Under the pieces are notes generated by a model, which was given only the letters and a program-made list of their open reading frames with translations, did no database searches and was not told where the DNA came from. This document shows positions 51,101 through 58,515 of a stretch of DNA of 64,000 nt, one piece after another. The DNA lies in the NCBI GenBank assembly GCA_029465975.1, contig CM055743.1, positions 19,710,220 through 19,774,219 on the forward strand. The letters are read 5' to 3'. Numbering within the stretch: the first letter of the stretch is position 1; the number at the start of each line of letters is the position of its first letter. Source of the stretch: Dallia pectoralis (taxonomy: Eukaryota; Chordata; Actinopteri; Esociformes; Umbridae). The translations under genes were made by a program, and so were the position numbers.

Positions 51101-54100
51101 CTAGTTGGGTAAATTATATTAACTAATCATTGCTGTGGTCATTGTGGTTTCCCAGTGCTTGTGTCATTGATGCCCCTGTAGCTAGCGATGTGTGGCACGC
51201 ACTAGAAATGTATAATATATAAATGCATAACGAAATGTGGTAATAAACAGCGACACAGGAAGAGAGCCCTGGAGAGAGATTAAAACTGCCTACCTTGGTC
51301 TCTGTGGGTAGCCGGGGAGTCTACAAATAGCCTGAGCTGACTGACTCATTGAGTTGTACTGTCTATTGCTTCTGCTTTACCCAGGGAGACCCAGGAATCA
51401 GCTTGTTTCACATCAGCCAGCGCTGCTGGAGTCACGTCATGTGCTATGGTTTCTGAGCTGGCAATACTGCTATAGAACCTGGTAGAACCTGGTAGAACCT
51501 GGTAGAACCTGGTAGAACCTGGTAGAACCTGGCAGAGGGGTTATCTGTTACCACATGAGCTGGTAGAGGACTGTGTTTGCAATTGCCAGTTTGCTTCCTG
51601 TAGATAAAATGTATGACTAAGTCGCTTGGTTAAAAGGATTACAGATTACGTAAAATTGGGTCCAAACTCCCGCCCAAAAAAGGATGTTCCAAGCATTTTA
51701 TGTGGCCATGGACAGGAAATTGGTAAAAGACAGCTGACAGTATTTTGCAAAAATAGTAGTATGTCAGACACATTAATCTCCCAGGGATACGCTACCCTGT
51801 GCCCTCACATAAATCTACCAGGGGTAAGCTACCCTGTGCCCTCACATAAATCTACCAGGGATACGCTACCCTGTGCCCTCACATAAATCTCCCAGGGATA
51901 CGCTACCCTGTGCCCTCACATAAATCTCCCAGGGATACGCTACCCTGTGCCCTCACATAAACGCTACCCTGTGCACTCACATAAATCTACCAGGGGTAAG
52001 CTACCCTGTGCCCTCACATAAATCTACCAGGGATACGCTACCCTGTGCCCTAACATAAATCTCCCAGGGATACGCTACCCTGTGCCCTCACATAAATCTA
52101 CCAGGGATACGCTACCCTGTGCCCTAACATAAATCTCCCAGGGATACGCTACCCTGTGCCCTCACATAAATCTCCCAGGGATACGCTACCCTGTGCCCTC
52201 ACATAAATCTCCCAGGGATACGCTACCCTGTGCCCTCACATAAACGCTACCCTGTGCACTCACATAAATCTCCCAGGGATCTGCTACCCTGTGCCCTCAC
52301 ATAAACGCTACCCTGTGCCCTCACATAAACGCTACCCTGTGCCCTCACATAAACGCTACCCTGTGCCCTCACATAAACGCTACCCTGTGCCCTCACATAA
52401 ATGCTACCCTGTGCCCTCACATAAACGCTACCCTGTGCCCTCACATAAACGCTACCCTGTGTCCTCACATAAACGCTACCCTGTGCCCTCACATAAACGC
52501 TACCCTGTGCCCTCACATAAATCTCCCTGTAAGCAGGGCCAGGCAGCAAAGGCCCATCCACTCTCAACTGGGAATAAATATGTATAGACCTCTTTCGTCT
52601 AGGATACCATCTGCCGGTATCAGATATGCTGATGGTACCTAGACCTGAAGGACCGACCCGAAGGACCGACCCGAAGGACCGACCCAAAAGACCGACCCGA
52701 AGGACCGACCCGAAGGACCGACCGAATGACCGACCGAAGGACCGACCGAAGGACCGACCAAAGGACAGATCTGAAAGATCGATCTGAAGGACCGACCAAA
52801 GGACAGATCTGAAAGACCGATCTGAAGGATCGACCAAAGGACAGATCTGAAAGACCGATCTGAAGGACCGACCGAAGGACCGATCTGAAGGACCGACCCG
52901 AAGGTTCTACCCACCTCTTTGACCTCCATTAGTCGGCCCAGGGACTGGTTCCTGGCCCGGCGGGCTGCAGCAGGAGACTTGTGGTGGGTTATGGTAACGA
53001 TGTTGCTGGGGGCCCCCTGACAAGCCAAGGGCCTCTGGGAACCCGGGGATGAGGAGGCCGGAGGAAGATGGGGGAGAAGCGAAACACTCCGGGATCGACC
53101 AGAAGACGAGGAGCCCTGAGAGATAGAAAATACTATTTTTAGAATAACTTAGAATATCATATTAGACTGTTCGGTTTGACATGAGTCCTCAATTAGGAAA
53201 TCATAGAGAAAAAAACAGAAAGGGCCTTTCTAAATTATTGTGTGATAACTCTCACCAGCACCTCCTGGCTGCCACATTATTTATTGTTTTTATGGTCTGT
53301 TGTCTAGATGCTTGATGTGGATTGGCACTTTATGACTCACCAGCACCTCCTGGCTGCCATATTATTTATTGTTTTTATGGTCTGTTGTCTAGATGCTTGA
53401 TGTGGATTGGCACTTTATGACTCACCAGCACCTCCTGGCTGCCATAATATTTATTGTTTTTATGGTCTGTTAATGTGGATTGGCACTTTATGACTCACCA
53501 GCACCTCCTGGCTGCCACATTATTTATTGTTTTTATGGTCTGTTAATGTGGATTGGCACTTTATGACTCACCAGCACCTCCTGGCTGCCACATTATTTAT
53601 TGTTTTTATGGTCTGTTGTCTAGATGCTTGATGTGGATTGGCACTTTATGACTCACCAGCACCTCCTGGCTGCCATATTATTTATTGTTTTTATGGTCTG
53701 TTGTCTAGATGCTTGATGTGGATTGGCACTTTATGACTCACCAGCACCTCCTGGCTGCCACATTATTTATTGTTTTTATGGTCTGTTAATGTGGATTGGC
53801 ACTTTATGACTCACCAGCACCTCCTGGCTGCCACATTATTTATTGTTTTTATGGTCTGTTAATGTGGATTGGCACTTTATGACTCACCAGCACCTCCTGG
53901 CTGCCATATTATTTATTGTTTTTATGGTCTGTTGTCTAGATGCTTGATGTGGATTGGCACTTTATGACTCACCAGCACCTCCTGGCTGCCACATTATTTA
54001 TTGTTTTTATGGTCTGTTAATGTGGATTGGCACTTTATGACTCACCAGCACCTCCTGGCTGCCATATTATTTATTGTTTTTCTGGTCTGTTGTCTAGATG

Positions 54101-57100
54101 CTTGATGTGGATTGGCACTTTATGACTCACCAGCACCTCCTGGCTGCCACATTATTTATTGTTTTTATGGTCTGTTAATGTGGATTGGCACTTTATGACT
54201 CACCAGCACCTCCTGGCTGCCTCCAGTCGTTGTCTTCACACTCAGATGTTCATCGGATCCCTTAAGTTTCCACACCTATGACCAAACACAATGTCAAATA
54301 AATCTGAAACCCAAAAAAATATTTTCAGGTTTTGAGTCGAAATGTGACTATTTCAAAGGAGTATGATGGTTTTCTATATCGACACGTGGTGGTTTTCTAT
54401 AACGGCACGTGGTGGTTTTCTATAACGGCACGTGATGGTTTTCTATATAGACACGTGATGGTTTTCTATATAGACAAGTGGTGGTTTTCTATATAGACAC
54501 GTGATGGTTTTCTATAACGGCACGTGATGGTTTTCTATATAGACACGTGATGGTTTTCTATATCGACACGTGGTGGTTTTCTATATCGGCACATGATGGT
54601 TTTCTATATAGACAAGTGGTGGTTTTCTATATAGACACGTGATGGTTTTCTATATCGACACGTGGTGGTTTTCTATATCGACACGTGGTGGTTTTCTATA
54701 ACGGCACGTGATGGTTTTCTATATAGACACGTGATGGTTTTCTATATCGACACGTGGTGGTTTTCTATATCGGCACATGATGGTTTTCTATATCGACACG
54801 TGGTGGTTTTCTATATCGACACGTGGTGGTTTTCTATATAGACACGTGGTGGTTTTCTATATCGGCACGTGATGGTTTTCTATATAGACACGTGATGGTT
54901 TTCTATATAGACACGTGATGGTTTTCAATATCGACACGTGGTGGTTTTCTATATAGACACATGATGGTTTTCTATATCGGCACATGATGGTTTTCTATAT
55001 AGACACGTGATGGTTTTCTATATAGACACGTGATGGTTTTCTATATAGACACGTGATGGTTTTCTATATCGGCACATGATGGTTTTCTATATCGACACAT
55101 GATGGTTTTCTATATAGACACGTGATGGTTTTCTATATAGACACGTGATGGTTTTCTATATAGACGCGTGATGGTTTTCTATATCGGCACATGATGGTTT
55201 TCTATATCGACACATGATGGTTTTCTATATAGACAAGTGGTGGTTTTCTATATAGACACATGATGGTTTTCTATATCGGCACATGATGGTTTTCTATATC
55301 GACACGTGGTGGTTTTCTATATCGGCGCATGATGGTTTTCTATATAGACACGTGGTGGTTTTCTATATCGGCACATGATGGTTTTCTATATCGACACATG
55401 ATGGTTTTCTATATCGACACATGATGGTTTTCTATATAGACACGTGATGGTTTTCTATATCGACACATGATGGTTTTCTATATCGACACATGATGGTTTT
55501 CTATATAGACACGTGGTGGTTTTCTATATAGACACGTGATGGTTTTCTATATCGACACATGATGGTTTTCTATAGGGCAATATGAGTAAATTGGCAAGAA
55601 AAATGGCACTTTGTGGACTGAAGGTTAAACCCGTTGACACCCATCCAACCTACTGACCTTCCAACCAGACGTTCATACAACAGGGACCTGATACTCTGCA
55701 GATTCCAGTGTCAGACGGAGACTGGCTCCAGATCACAGAGGACAGACACATTGCAGAATCAACAGAGACCAATAAACGGTCTGTACTGTATTTCAAGAGA
55801 TGTGACATGCACGGTCTGGTAAATATCCATTGATGTCAATTTCAGACAAGCAAAAACGTGACTTGCATTATAAACACAACCTCTCACATTTCAGGCGGAT
55901 TTCCTTGCTCAAGAACAGAACAACTGCTCTCATCGTGATGTTCGAAGAGCAAAAATATGTTACAATCTGTAAGCTTCAGTAACTTACAGTTGTGAATGCA
56001 TAAATGTTAGTACTGTTAGTAATCAATCACAACTAATGTGTTTGAAGCGCCTACCAGCTCAGCAATGGGACAAAACATTGTTTAATTCTCCACGATTTAA
56101 GTTTGTGGCTATGAATGATCTAACTCACTTGCATTCATTTACATTACGGAACATTTCTTGCAGATTGCCATTTTGACAGCAATCATAAAAGGCAACAATC
56201 AAGAAGGGATATTTATCAGAGTTACAGTTATATTTATCAGAGTTACAGTTATATTTATCAGAATTACAGTTATATTTATCAGAGTTACAGTTATATTTAT
56301 CAGAGTTACAGTTTTATTTATCAGAGTTACAGTTATATTTATCAGAGTTACAGTTATATTTATCAGAGTTACAGTTATATTTATCAGAGTTACAGTTATA
56401 TTTATCAGAGTTACAGTTATATTTATAAGAGTTACAGTTATATTTATCAGAGTTACAGTTATATTTATCAGAGTTACAGTTATATTTATCAGAGTTACAG
56501 TTATATTTATCAGAGTTACAGTAATATTTATCAGAGTTACAGTTATATTTATCAGAGTTACAGATATATTTATCAGAGTTACAGTTATATTTATTAGAGT
56601 TACAGTTATATTTATCAGAGTTACAGTTTTATTTATCAGAGTTACAGTTATATTTATCAGAGTTACAGTTATATTTATCAGAGTTACAGTTATATTTATC
56701 AGAGTTACAGTTATATTTATCAGAGTTACAGTTATATTTATCAGAGTTACAGTTTTATTTATCAGAGTTACAGTTATATTTATCAGAGTTACAGTTATAT
56801 TTATCAGAGTTACAGTTATATTTATCAGAGTTACAGTTATATTTATCAGAGTTACAGTTATATTTATCAGAGTTACAGTTATATTTATCAGAGTTACAGT
56901 TATATTTATCAGAGTTACAGTTATATTTATCAGAGTTACAGTTATATTTATCAGAGTTACAGTTATATTTATAAGAGTTACAGTTATATTTATCAGAGTT
57001 ACAGTTATATTTATCAGAGTTACAGTTATATTTATCAGAGTTACAGTTATATTTATCAGAGTTACAGTTATATTTATCAGAGTTACAGTTATATTTATCA

Positions 57101-58438
57101 GAGTTACAGTTATATTTATCAGAGTTACAGTTATATTTATCAGAGTTACAGTTATATTTATCAGAGATACAGTTATATTTATCAGAGTTACAGTTTTATT
57201 TATCAGAGTTACAGTTTTATTTATCAGAGTTACAGTTTTATTTATCAGAGTTACAGTTATATTTATCAGAGTTACAGTTATATTTATCAGAGTTACAGTT
57301 ATATTTATCAGAGTTACAGTTATATTTATCAGAGTTACAGTTATATTTATTAGAGTTACAGTTGGCCAGAAGGGGAGTGAGAATGTTTGAAAAGCATGAT
57401 GGGGGAGACAGATGCCAACAGAGCAAGCATTGATTGTGGACTCCTGCTTTGATCAAAACTGACACTAAGTCTGAAAACATGGGGAGACACGGGGGGGGGG
57501 GTAAAGCAGGAGAGGGAGGAGAAATGGAGAGAGGGAGAGAAAATAGAGAAGGAGAGAAAATATAGATTAAAGCAGGAGAGGGAGGAGAGAGAGATGGAGA
57601 GAGAGAGATGGAGAGAGGGAGAGAAAGAGAGTGGGAGAGAAAAGATAGATTAAAGCAGGAGAGGGAGAGAGAGATGGAGAGAAAGAGATGGAGAGAGCAA
57701 ACGAAAAAGCAAAGAGGATAAAGAAAAACAGCACAGTGAAGAGTAAAGCAAGTCTCTGCAAACTATGTGTATTAGTTTGCAGAGAAACATATATACATAC
57801 ATACATACAAATATATACACATACACACATATATACACATACATACATACATACATACAAATATATACACATACACACATATATACACATATATATACAT
57901 ACAAATATATACACATACACACATATATACACATACATACATACATACAAATATATACACATACACACATATATACACATACATACATACATACAAATAT
58001 ATACACATACACACATATATACACATATATATACATACAAATATATACACATACACACATATATACACATACATATATACATACAAATATATACACATAC
58101 ACACATATATACACATACATACAAATATATACACATACACACATATATACACATACATATATACATACAAATATATACACATACACACATATATACACAT
58201 ACATATATACATACAAATATATACACATACACACATATATACACATACATATATACATACAAATATATACACATACACACATATATACACATATATATAC
58301 ATATTCCAGAATTTAGGTTATTGTTGTAACGTCTGCCAGTCTGTCAGATGGTACACACCTTGGCACTGCTGTCAGAATGGCGCCTGGCACATGCTTGAAG
58401 TTGGTTCATCCAGAACTGCTGCTCTTTGGCGTCGGACG
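24071..58438 (-). CDS. OSBPL10: OSBPL10 (ORP10), all but the 5' end: oxysterol-binding-protein-related lipid transfer protein
   Basis: Exons on the - strand, in order: 58438-58359, 53115-52915, 50650-50323, 37797-37667, 32790-32641, 27804-27309, 27123-26937, 26677-26495, 24497-24344, 24115-24071. They join in phase into 650 residues plus TGA, about 85% of the usual ORP10 length. Order: end of the PH domain (EQQFWMNQLQACAR), a Ser-rich linker with VTITHHKSPAAARRA, a helical segment (QQKNLVHSIESLP), an acidic linker, then the OSBP-related domain with KKPYNPVLGETFHCSW and the family signature EQVSHHPP. ORP10 binds phosphatidylserine and PI4P and acts at ER contact sites with Golgi or endosomes (family knowledge). 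The gene start and first half of the PH domain lie beyond 64000. The paralogue OSBPL11 is the main alternative; the STT3B neighbour and linker words such as KSHS favour OSBPL10. Confidence 0.94.
24116..24343 (-). other. OSBPL10 short intron without repeats
   Basis: 228 bp, GTACAG at the donor and TTTTCAG at the acceptor. No tandem array. Confidence 0.85.
24344..24497 (-). CDS. OSBPL10: OSBPL10 coding exon (charged C-terminal helix)
   Basis: 154 nt. It reads RLWQHVTKSLKEGNIDKATE and then a Glu/Arg-rich helix (EHQRGEERQRTAE) to KYFSKE. It matches the ORP10/11 C-terminal region. The acceptor is TTTTGTGTAG and the donor GTACAG. Confidence 0.94.
24682..26494 (-). repeat. Minisatellite, 35-bp unit containing a copied splice donor, about 51 copies
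   Basis: On the - strand units read GTAAGATGGTGTGGGGTTCA and then AAACACTGTAGTTGT. The OSBPL10 exon ending at 26495 is followed directly by GTAAGATGGTGTGGGG, so the first unit is the real donor. Many units keep GTGTAAGATGG; others have TATAAGAT or TTTAAGAT. The array fills most of the 2-kb intron. Confidence 0.96.
26495..26677 (-). CDS. OSBPL10: OSBPL10 coding exon (OSBP-related domain)
   Basis: 183 nt. It reads VTAEVKHNPTNTIVCKVQGE, then WNGTLEFTYSSGETKVIDTA, and ends KKLRPVEKQERNES. It enters in phase 2 and leaves in phase 2 (Arg codon AG|G). The acceptor is TTGTTGTCAG. Confidence 0.95.
26678..26936 (-). other. OSBPL10 short intron without repeats
   Basis: 259 bp, GTGGGT donor, no tandem array. 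Confidence 0.85.
26937..27123 (-). CDS. OSBPL10: OSBPL10 coding exon (OSBP-related domain)
   Basis: 187 nt. It reads TLCLLEHDEEYVFTLPCAYA, then RSILTVPWVELGGKVTINCA, and ends FHTKPFYGGKVH. These are highly conserved beta strands of the lipid-binding barrel. The acceptor is GCTCCCTAG and the donor GTGGGT. Confidence 0.96.
27141..27297. repeat. Minisatellite, 19-bp unit with DR2-like motif, about 8 copies
   Basis: Unit GAGAGGTCAATGGGTCATG. It fills the 185-bp intron between two OSBPL10 exons and starts about 11 nt after the donor at 27308 (- strand). Each unit contains AGGTCA-AT-GGGTCA, a half-site direct repeat spaced by two. Confidence 0.95.
27309..27804 (-). CDS. OSBPL10: OSBPL10 large exon with EQVSHHPP signature
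   Basis: 496 nt. It reads VVLPTFILEKRSLLEMYANF, then AHPDMFLSITAGATAEDRIV, the KKPYNPVLGETFHCSW phosphoinositide-binding segment, a variable insert (27490-27580) and EQVSHHPP (27421-27444), ending in SKFLGMSIGVSMIGE. The His pair of EQVSHHPP binds PI4P phosphate in ORP structures. The acceptor is GTTCTCCAG and the donor GTGAGT. Phase 0 in, phase 1 out. Confidence 0.97.
27832..32600. repeat. Minisatellite, 58-bp unit, about 82 copies, nearly fills an OSBPL10 intron
   Basis: Units share ATATAACCCTCATGAGATGC, AGTACTTTACAATAATACAG and TAAAGGAGGACAGTACTC. Variants (AATAATACAG, AGAATACAG, AACACAG; GACAGT or GACATT; CCCTCAT or CCCCCAT) recur in long ordered blocks: a distinctive unit with ACTCATACAACCCCC appears at 28861 and 30629, and the AACACAG unit at 28411 and 29405. 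A scrambled stretch lies at 31465-31610. The array ends about 40 nt from the donor at 32640 and about 28 nt from the acceptor at 27805. Confidence 0.96.
32641..32790 (-). CDS. OSBPL10: OSBPL10 coding exon (acidic linker to OSBP-related domain)
   Basis: 150 nt, 50 codons. It reads QPSGLEVSSSNEEVTDMEEI and then KEEDLGVLDDQRGIILHLLS, ending QLKLGMDLTR. The acceptor is TTTTAACAG|CAG, a NAGNAG pair, so the first Gln may be spliced in or out. The donor is GTAAGA. Confidence 0.95.
32791..33314 (-). other. OSBPL10 intron, unique sequence
   Basis: About 520 bp without repeats or recognised features. Confidence 0.65.
33315..33961. repeat. Minisatellite, 27-bp unit, about 24 virtually identical copies
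   Basis: Unit core GGGTGATATATAGCATGATC, then GTATCAT. I find no substitution between complete copies. The junction of units forms CATGAT-CGT-ATCATG, a perfect 6-bp inverted repeat. Long open frames on both strands arise because 27 is divisible by 3. Confidence 0.97.
33962..34410 (-). other. OSBPL10 intron, unique sequence
   Basis: About 450 bp of AT-rich unique intron; nothing recognised. Confidence 0.65.
34411..34900. repeat. Degenerate (TG)n microsatellite with TGCG/TATG words
   Basis: A first pure (GT)n at 34411-34433, then from about 34532 a mix of GTGTGTATGTGTGCG and GTGCGTGTATGCGTG words. Alternating purine-pyrimidine sequence of this length is prone to Z-DNA. The Cys/Val-rich and His/Thr-rich open frames are artefacts of the repeat. 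Confidence 0.95.
34901..35177 (-). other. OSBPL10 intron, unique sequence
   Basis: About 280 bp, nothing recognised. Confidence 0.6.
35178..36406. repeat. Minisatellite, 56-bp unit, about 22 copies
   Basis: Units share AGGCAGAAACCCACGTGGTC and ACTGCAAACACAAGCACATT. The CCACGTGG core, a palindromic E-box, is present in many units; others have CCACATGG or CCACCTGG. Some arrangement is block-like (alternating ACGTGG and ACATGG units at 35500-36250). Confidence 0.96.
36407..37666 (-). other. OSBPL10 intron, unique sequence
   Basis: About 1.26 kb, the longest unique stretch in the OSBPL10 part. No exon, RNA gene or mobile element is recognised. It adjoins the donor at 37666, one of the few donors without a nearby array. 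Confidence 0.65.
37667..37797 (-). CDS. OSBPL10: OSBPL10 coding exon (variable linker)
   Basis: 131 nt. It reads GVPVWTVPKSHSGERVKNGG and then LTPLFSAEPSPALKKTSPVQ, ending TAE. KSHS...VKNG matches the ORP10 linker (KSHS...LKNG in human as remembered). The acceptor is TTCATTTGCAG and the donor GTTAGA. Phase 1 in, phase 0 out, consistent with neighbours. Confidence 0.88.
37798..38650 (-). other. OSBPL10 intron, unique sequence
   Basis: About 850 bp. A 116-codon open frame on the + strand (37975-38325) shows no known domain and is judged accidental. Confidence 0.65.
38651..40247. repeat. Minisatellite, 64-bp AT-rich unit, about 25 copies
   Basis: Units share ATGTGATTTAATAAATGTTT, TGTACATCATACATACCATA and ATGTGTGTTCATATAAA. 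AATAAA occurs once per unit but on the strand opposite to OSBPL10 transcription. Very low divergence. Confidence 0.97.
40248..40676 (-). other. OSBPL10 intron, unique sequence
   Basis: About 430 bp; nothing recognised. Confidence 0.6.
40677..41211. repeat. Minisatellite, 12-bp unit (GGTGATGTTCTG)n, about 44 copies
   Basis: Nearly perfect array; occasional GATATT for GATGTT and one 5-bp insertion near 41013. The open frames on the - strand are artefacts of a 12-bp unit without stops. Confidence 0.97.
41212..42139 (-). other. OSBPL10 intron, unique sequence
   Basis: About 930 bp. A 92-codon open frame on the - strand (41462-41740) begins with a hydrophobic stretch but matches nothing I know and lacks splice context. 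Confidence 0.6.
42140..43478. repeat. Minisatellite, 33-bp unit, about 40 copies
   Basis: Core ACATTAGATGTGTGAACAGC, then AGAAAACATTTAG or TTAAAACCTTTAA. Two unit classes (CAGAAAA and CTTAAAA) are interspersed. The right end (43290-43480) decays into truncated units. Long open frames result from the 33-bp period. Confidence 0.96.
43632..44022. repeat. Minisatellite, 13-bp unit (GGTCCAGAGCACA)n, about 30 copies
   Basis: Units differ mainly at AGAGCA/AGGGCA. All six frames lack stops over much of the array because of composition; not coding. Confidence 0.97.
44209..47605. repeat. Minisatellite, 39-bp unit containing TAACCCTAACCC, about 87 copies
   Basis: Units read GTAACCCTAACCCATATATT and then ATTATATGTTGCCCTATAT. 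Each contains a two-repeat piece of the vertebrate telomere sequence next to an AT-rich palindromic segment. The array is very uniform, with a few junction faults near 44630, 45120, 45900 and 46490-46690. The AT segment (ATATATTATTATAT) is a likely unwinding element. Confidence 0.97.
47707..48303. repeat. CA-rich tandem repeat (CACACTCACAGTCATA)n
   Basis: Variable-length units from ACACACTCACACTCACAGTC and ATACACACTCACAG words. Imperfect microsatellite-minisatellite mixture. Confidence 0.94.
48438..50306. repeat. Minisatellite, 41-bp unit with an inverted repeat, about 45 copies
   Basis: Units carry GTGTCCAGTTATATATGGAC and ATTACACACACTCAAGTACA. TGTCCA and TGGACA form a 6-bp stem around GTTATATA in every unit. 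The right end lies about 16 nt from the OSBPL10 donor at 50322, and the exon-adjacent ATGTCCCCGATGTCC looks like a degenerate unit. All three + frames are open for 640-880 codons, an artefact of stop-free composition. Confidence 0.96.
50323..50650 (-). CDS. OSBPL10: OSBPL10 coding exon (helical region and Pro-rich linker)
   Basis: 328 nt. It reads VMSQAEGQQKNLVHSIESLP, then DQDLLLLKATSAATISCLGE, CLNILQ and a Pro/Ser-rich linker. The start follows GTTTCCAG. I place the donor at GAAG|GTGACC (50323) because only that leaves one base to match the phase of the exon at 37797; GTAGAA seven bases earlier would break the frame and GGTCAC is a poor site. The linker does not resemble human ORP10. Confidence 0.88.
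50651..51475 (-). other. OSBPL10 intron, unique sequence
   Basis: About 825 bp of mostly AT-rich unique intron; nothing recognised. Confidence 0.65.
51476..51533. repeat. Short 10-bp tandem repeat (CCTGGTAGAA)n, 6 copies
   Basis: Six near-perfect copies of CCTGGTAGAA. Confidence 0.95.
51771..52530. repeat. Minisatellite, 37-bp and 24-bp units
   Basis: 37-bp units contain AAATCTCCCAGGGATACGCT and ACCCTGTGCCCTCACAT. Towards the right a shortened 24-bp unit, lacking the TCTCCCAGGGAT segment, takes over (52285-52520). A clear case of one unit type replacing another within an array. Confidence 0.95.
52646..52905. repeat. Degenerate minisatellite (GAAGGACCGACC)n beside an OSBPL10 donor
   Basis: Repeats of GAAGGACCGACC alternate with AAGGACAGATCTGAAAGACC blocks. 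It starts about 10 nt after the donor at 52914 (- strand). Confidence 0.93.
52915..53115 (-). CDS. OSBPL10: OSBPL10 coding exon (Ser-rich linker)
   Basis: 201 nt, 67 codons. It reads GSSSSGRSRSVSLLPHLPPA, then NIVTITHHKSPAAARRARNQ and ends RLMEVKE. VTITHHKSPAAARRA is specific to ORP10/ORP11-type proteins. The acceptor is TATCTCTCAG and the donor GTGGGT. Confidence 0.94.
53254..54218. repeat. Minisatellite, 73/85-bp units, about 12 copies
   Basis: Units share ACTCACCAGCACCTCCTGGC, TGCCACATTATTTATTGTTT and TTATGGTCTG; the longer form has an extra TCTAGATGCTTG. The two forms are interspersed. On the - strand, CTGGTGAGT recurs once per unit, a good donor-like word, although no known exon precedes it. 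Confidence 0.95.
54357..55575. repeat. Minisatellite, 23-bp unit rich in CACGTG E-boxes, about 53 copies
   Basis: Unit GATGGTTTTCTATATAGACA plus CGT. Adjacent units create GACACGTGATGG or GACACGTGGTGG, so many junctions hold CACGTG; others carry CACATG, CAAGTG or one CGCGTG. Confidence 0.97.
55576..56205 (-). other. OSBPL10 intron, unique sequence
   Basis: About 630 bp; nothing recognised. Confidence 0.65.
56206..57363. repeat. Minisatellite, 21-bp unit, about 55 copies, with GATA motifs on the - strand
   Basis: Unit ATATTTATCAGAGTTACAGT plus T. TTATCA reads TGATAA on the - strand, a GATA-factor core, once per unit. Open frame 56158-57390 (IFIRVTV repeats) is an artefact of the 21-bp period. 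Confidence 0.97.
57495..57715. repeat. Purine-rich (GA)n tract
   Basis: GGGAGAGAAA, GGAGAGAGAG and GATGGAGAGA words, preceded by a run of nine or more Gs at 57491. On the OSBPL10-sense strand this is a long polypyrimidine tract. Confidence 0.9.
57785..58303. repeat. AT/CA-rich tandem repeat (ATATATACACATACACACAT)n
   Basis: Complex units of about 40-60 bp from ATACATACAAATATATACAC and ATACACACATATATACACAT. It begins about 55 nt after the donor at 58358 (- strand). Open frames on both strands are artefacts. Confidence 0.94.
58359..58438 (-). CDS. OSBPL10: OSBPL10 coding exon (end of PH domain)
   Basis: 80 nt. It reads SDAKEQQFWMNQLQACARRH and ends SDSSAK. The Trp in FWMNQLQ is the invariant Trp of the C-terminal PH helix. 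The acceptor is TTTCTCTATAG and the donor GTGTGT. It starts with two bases completing an Ala codon. Confidence 0.94.
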
Positions 58439-58515
58439 CTATAGAGAAACAAAAACAAGAGAATTGATTATTCATTTCCAATAATAACAACTTTATGGTC
58501 AGATGAATAGGAAGG

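Noticed and set aside
56158..57390. 410-codon open frame with IFIRVTV repeats
   Set aside because: Pure 21-bp repeat translation; inside an OSBPL10 intron on the opposite strand.
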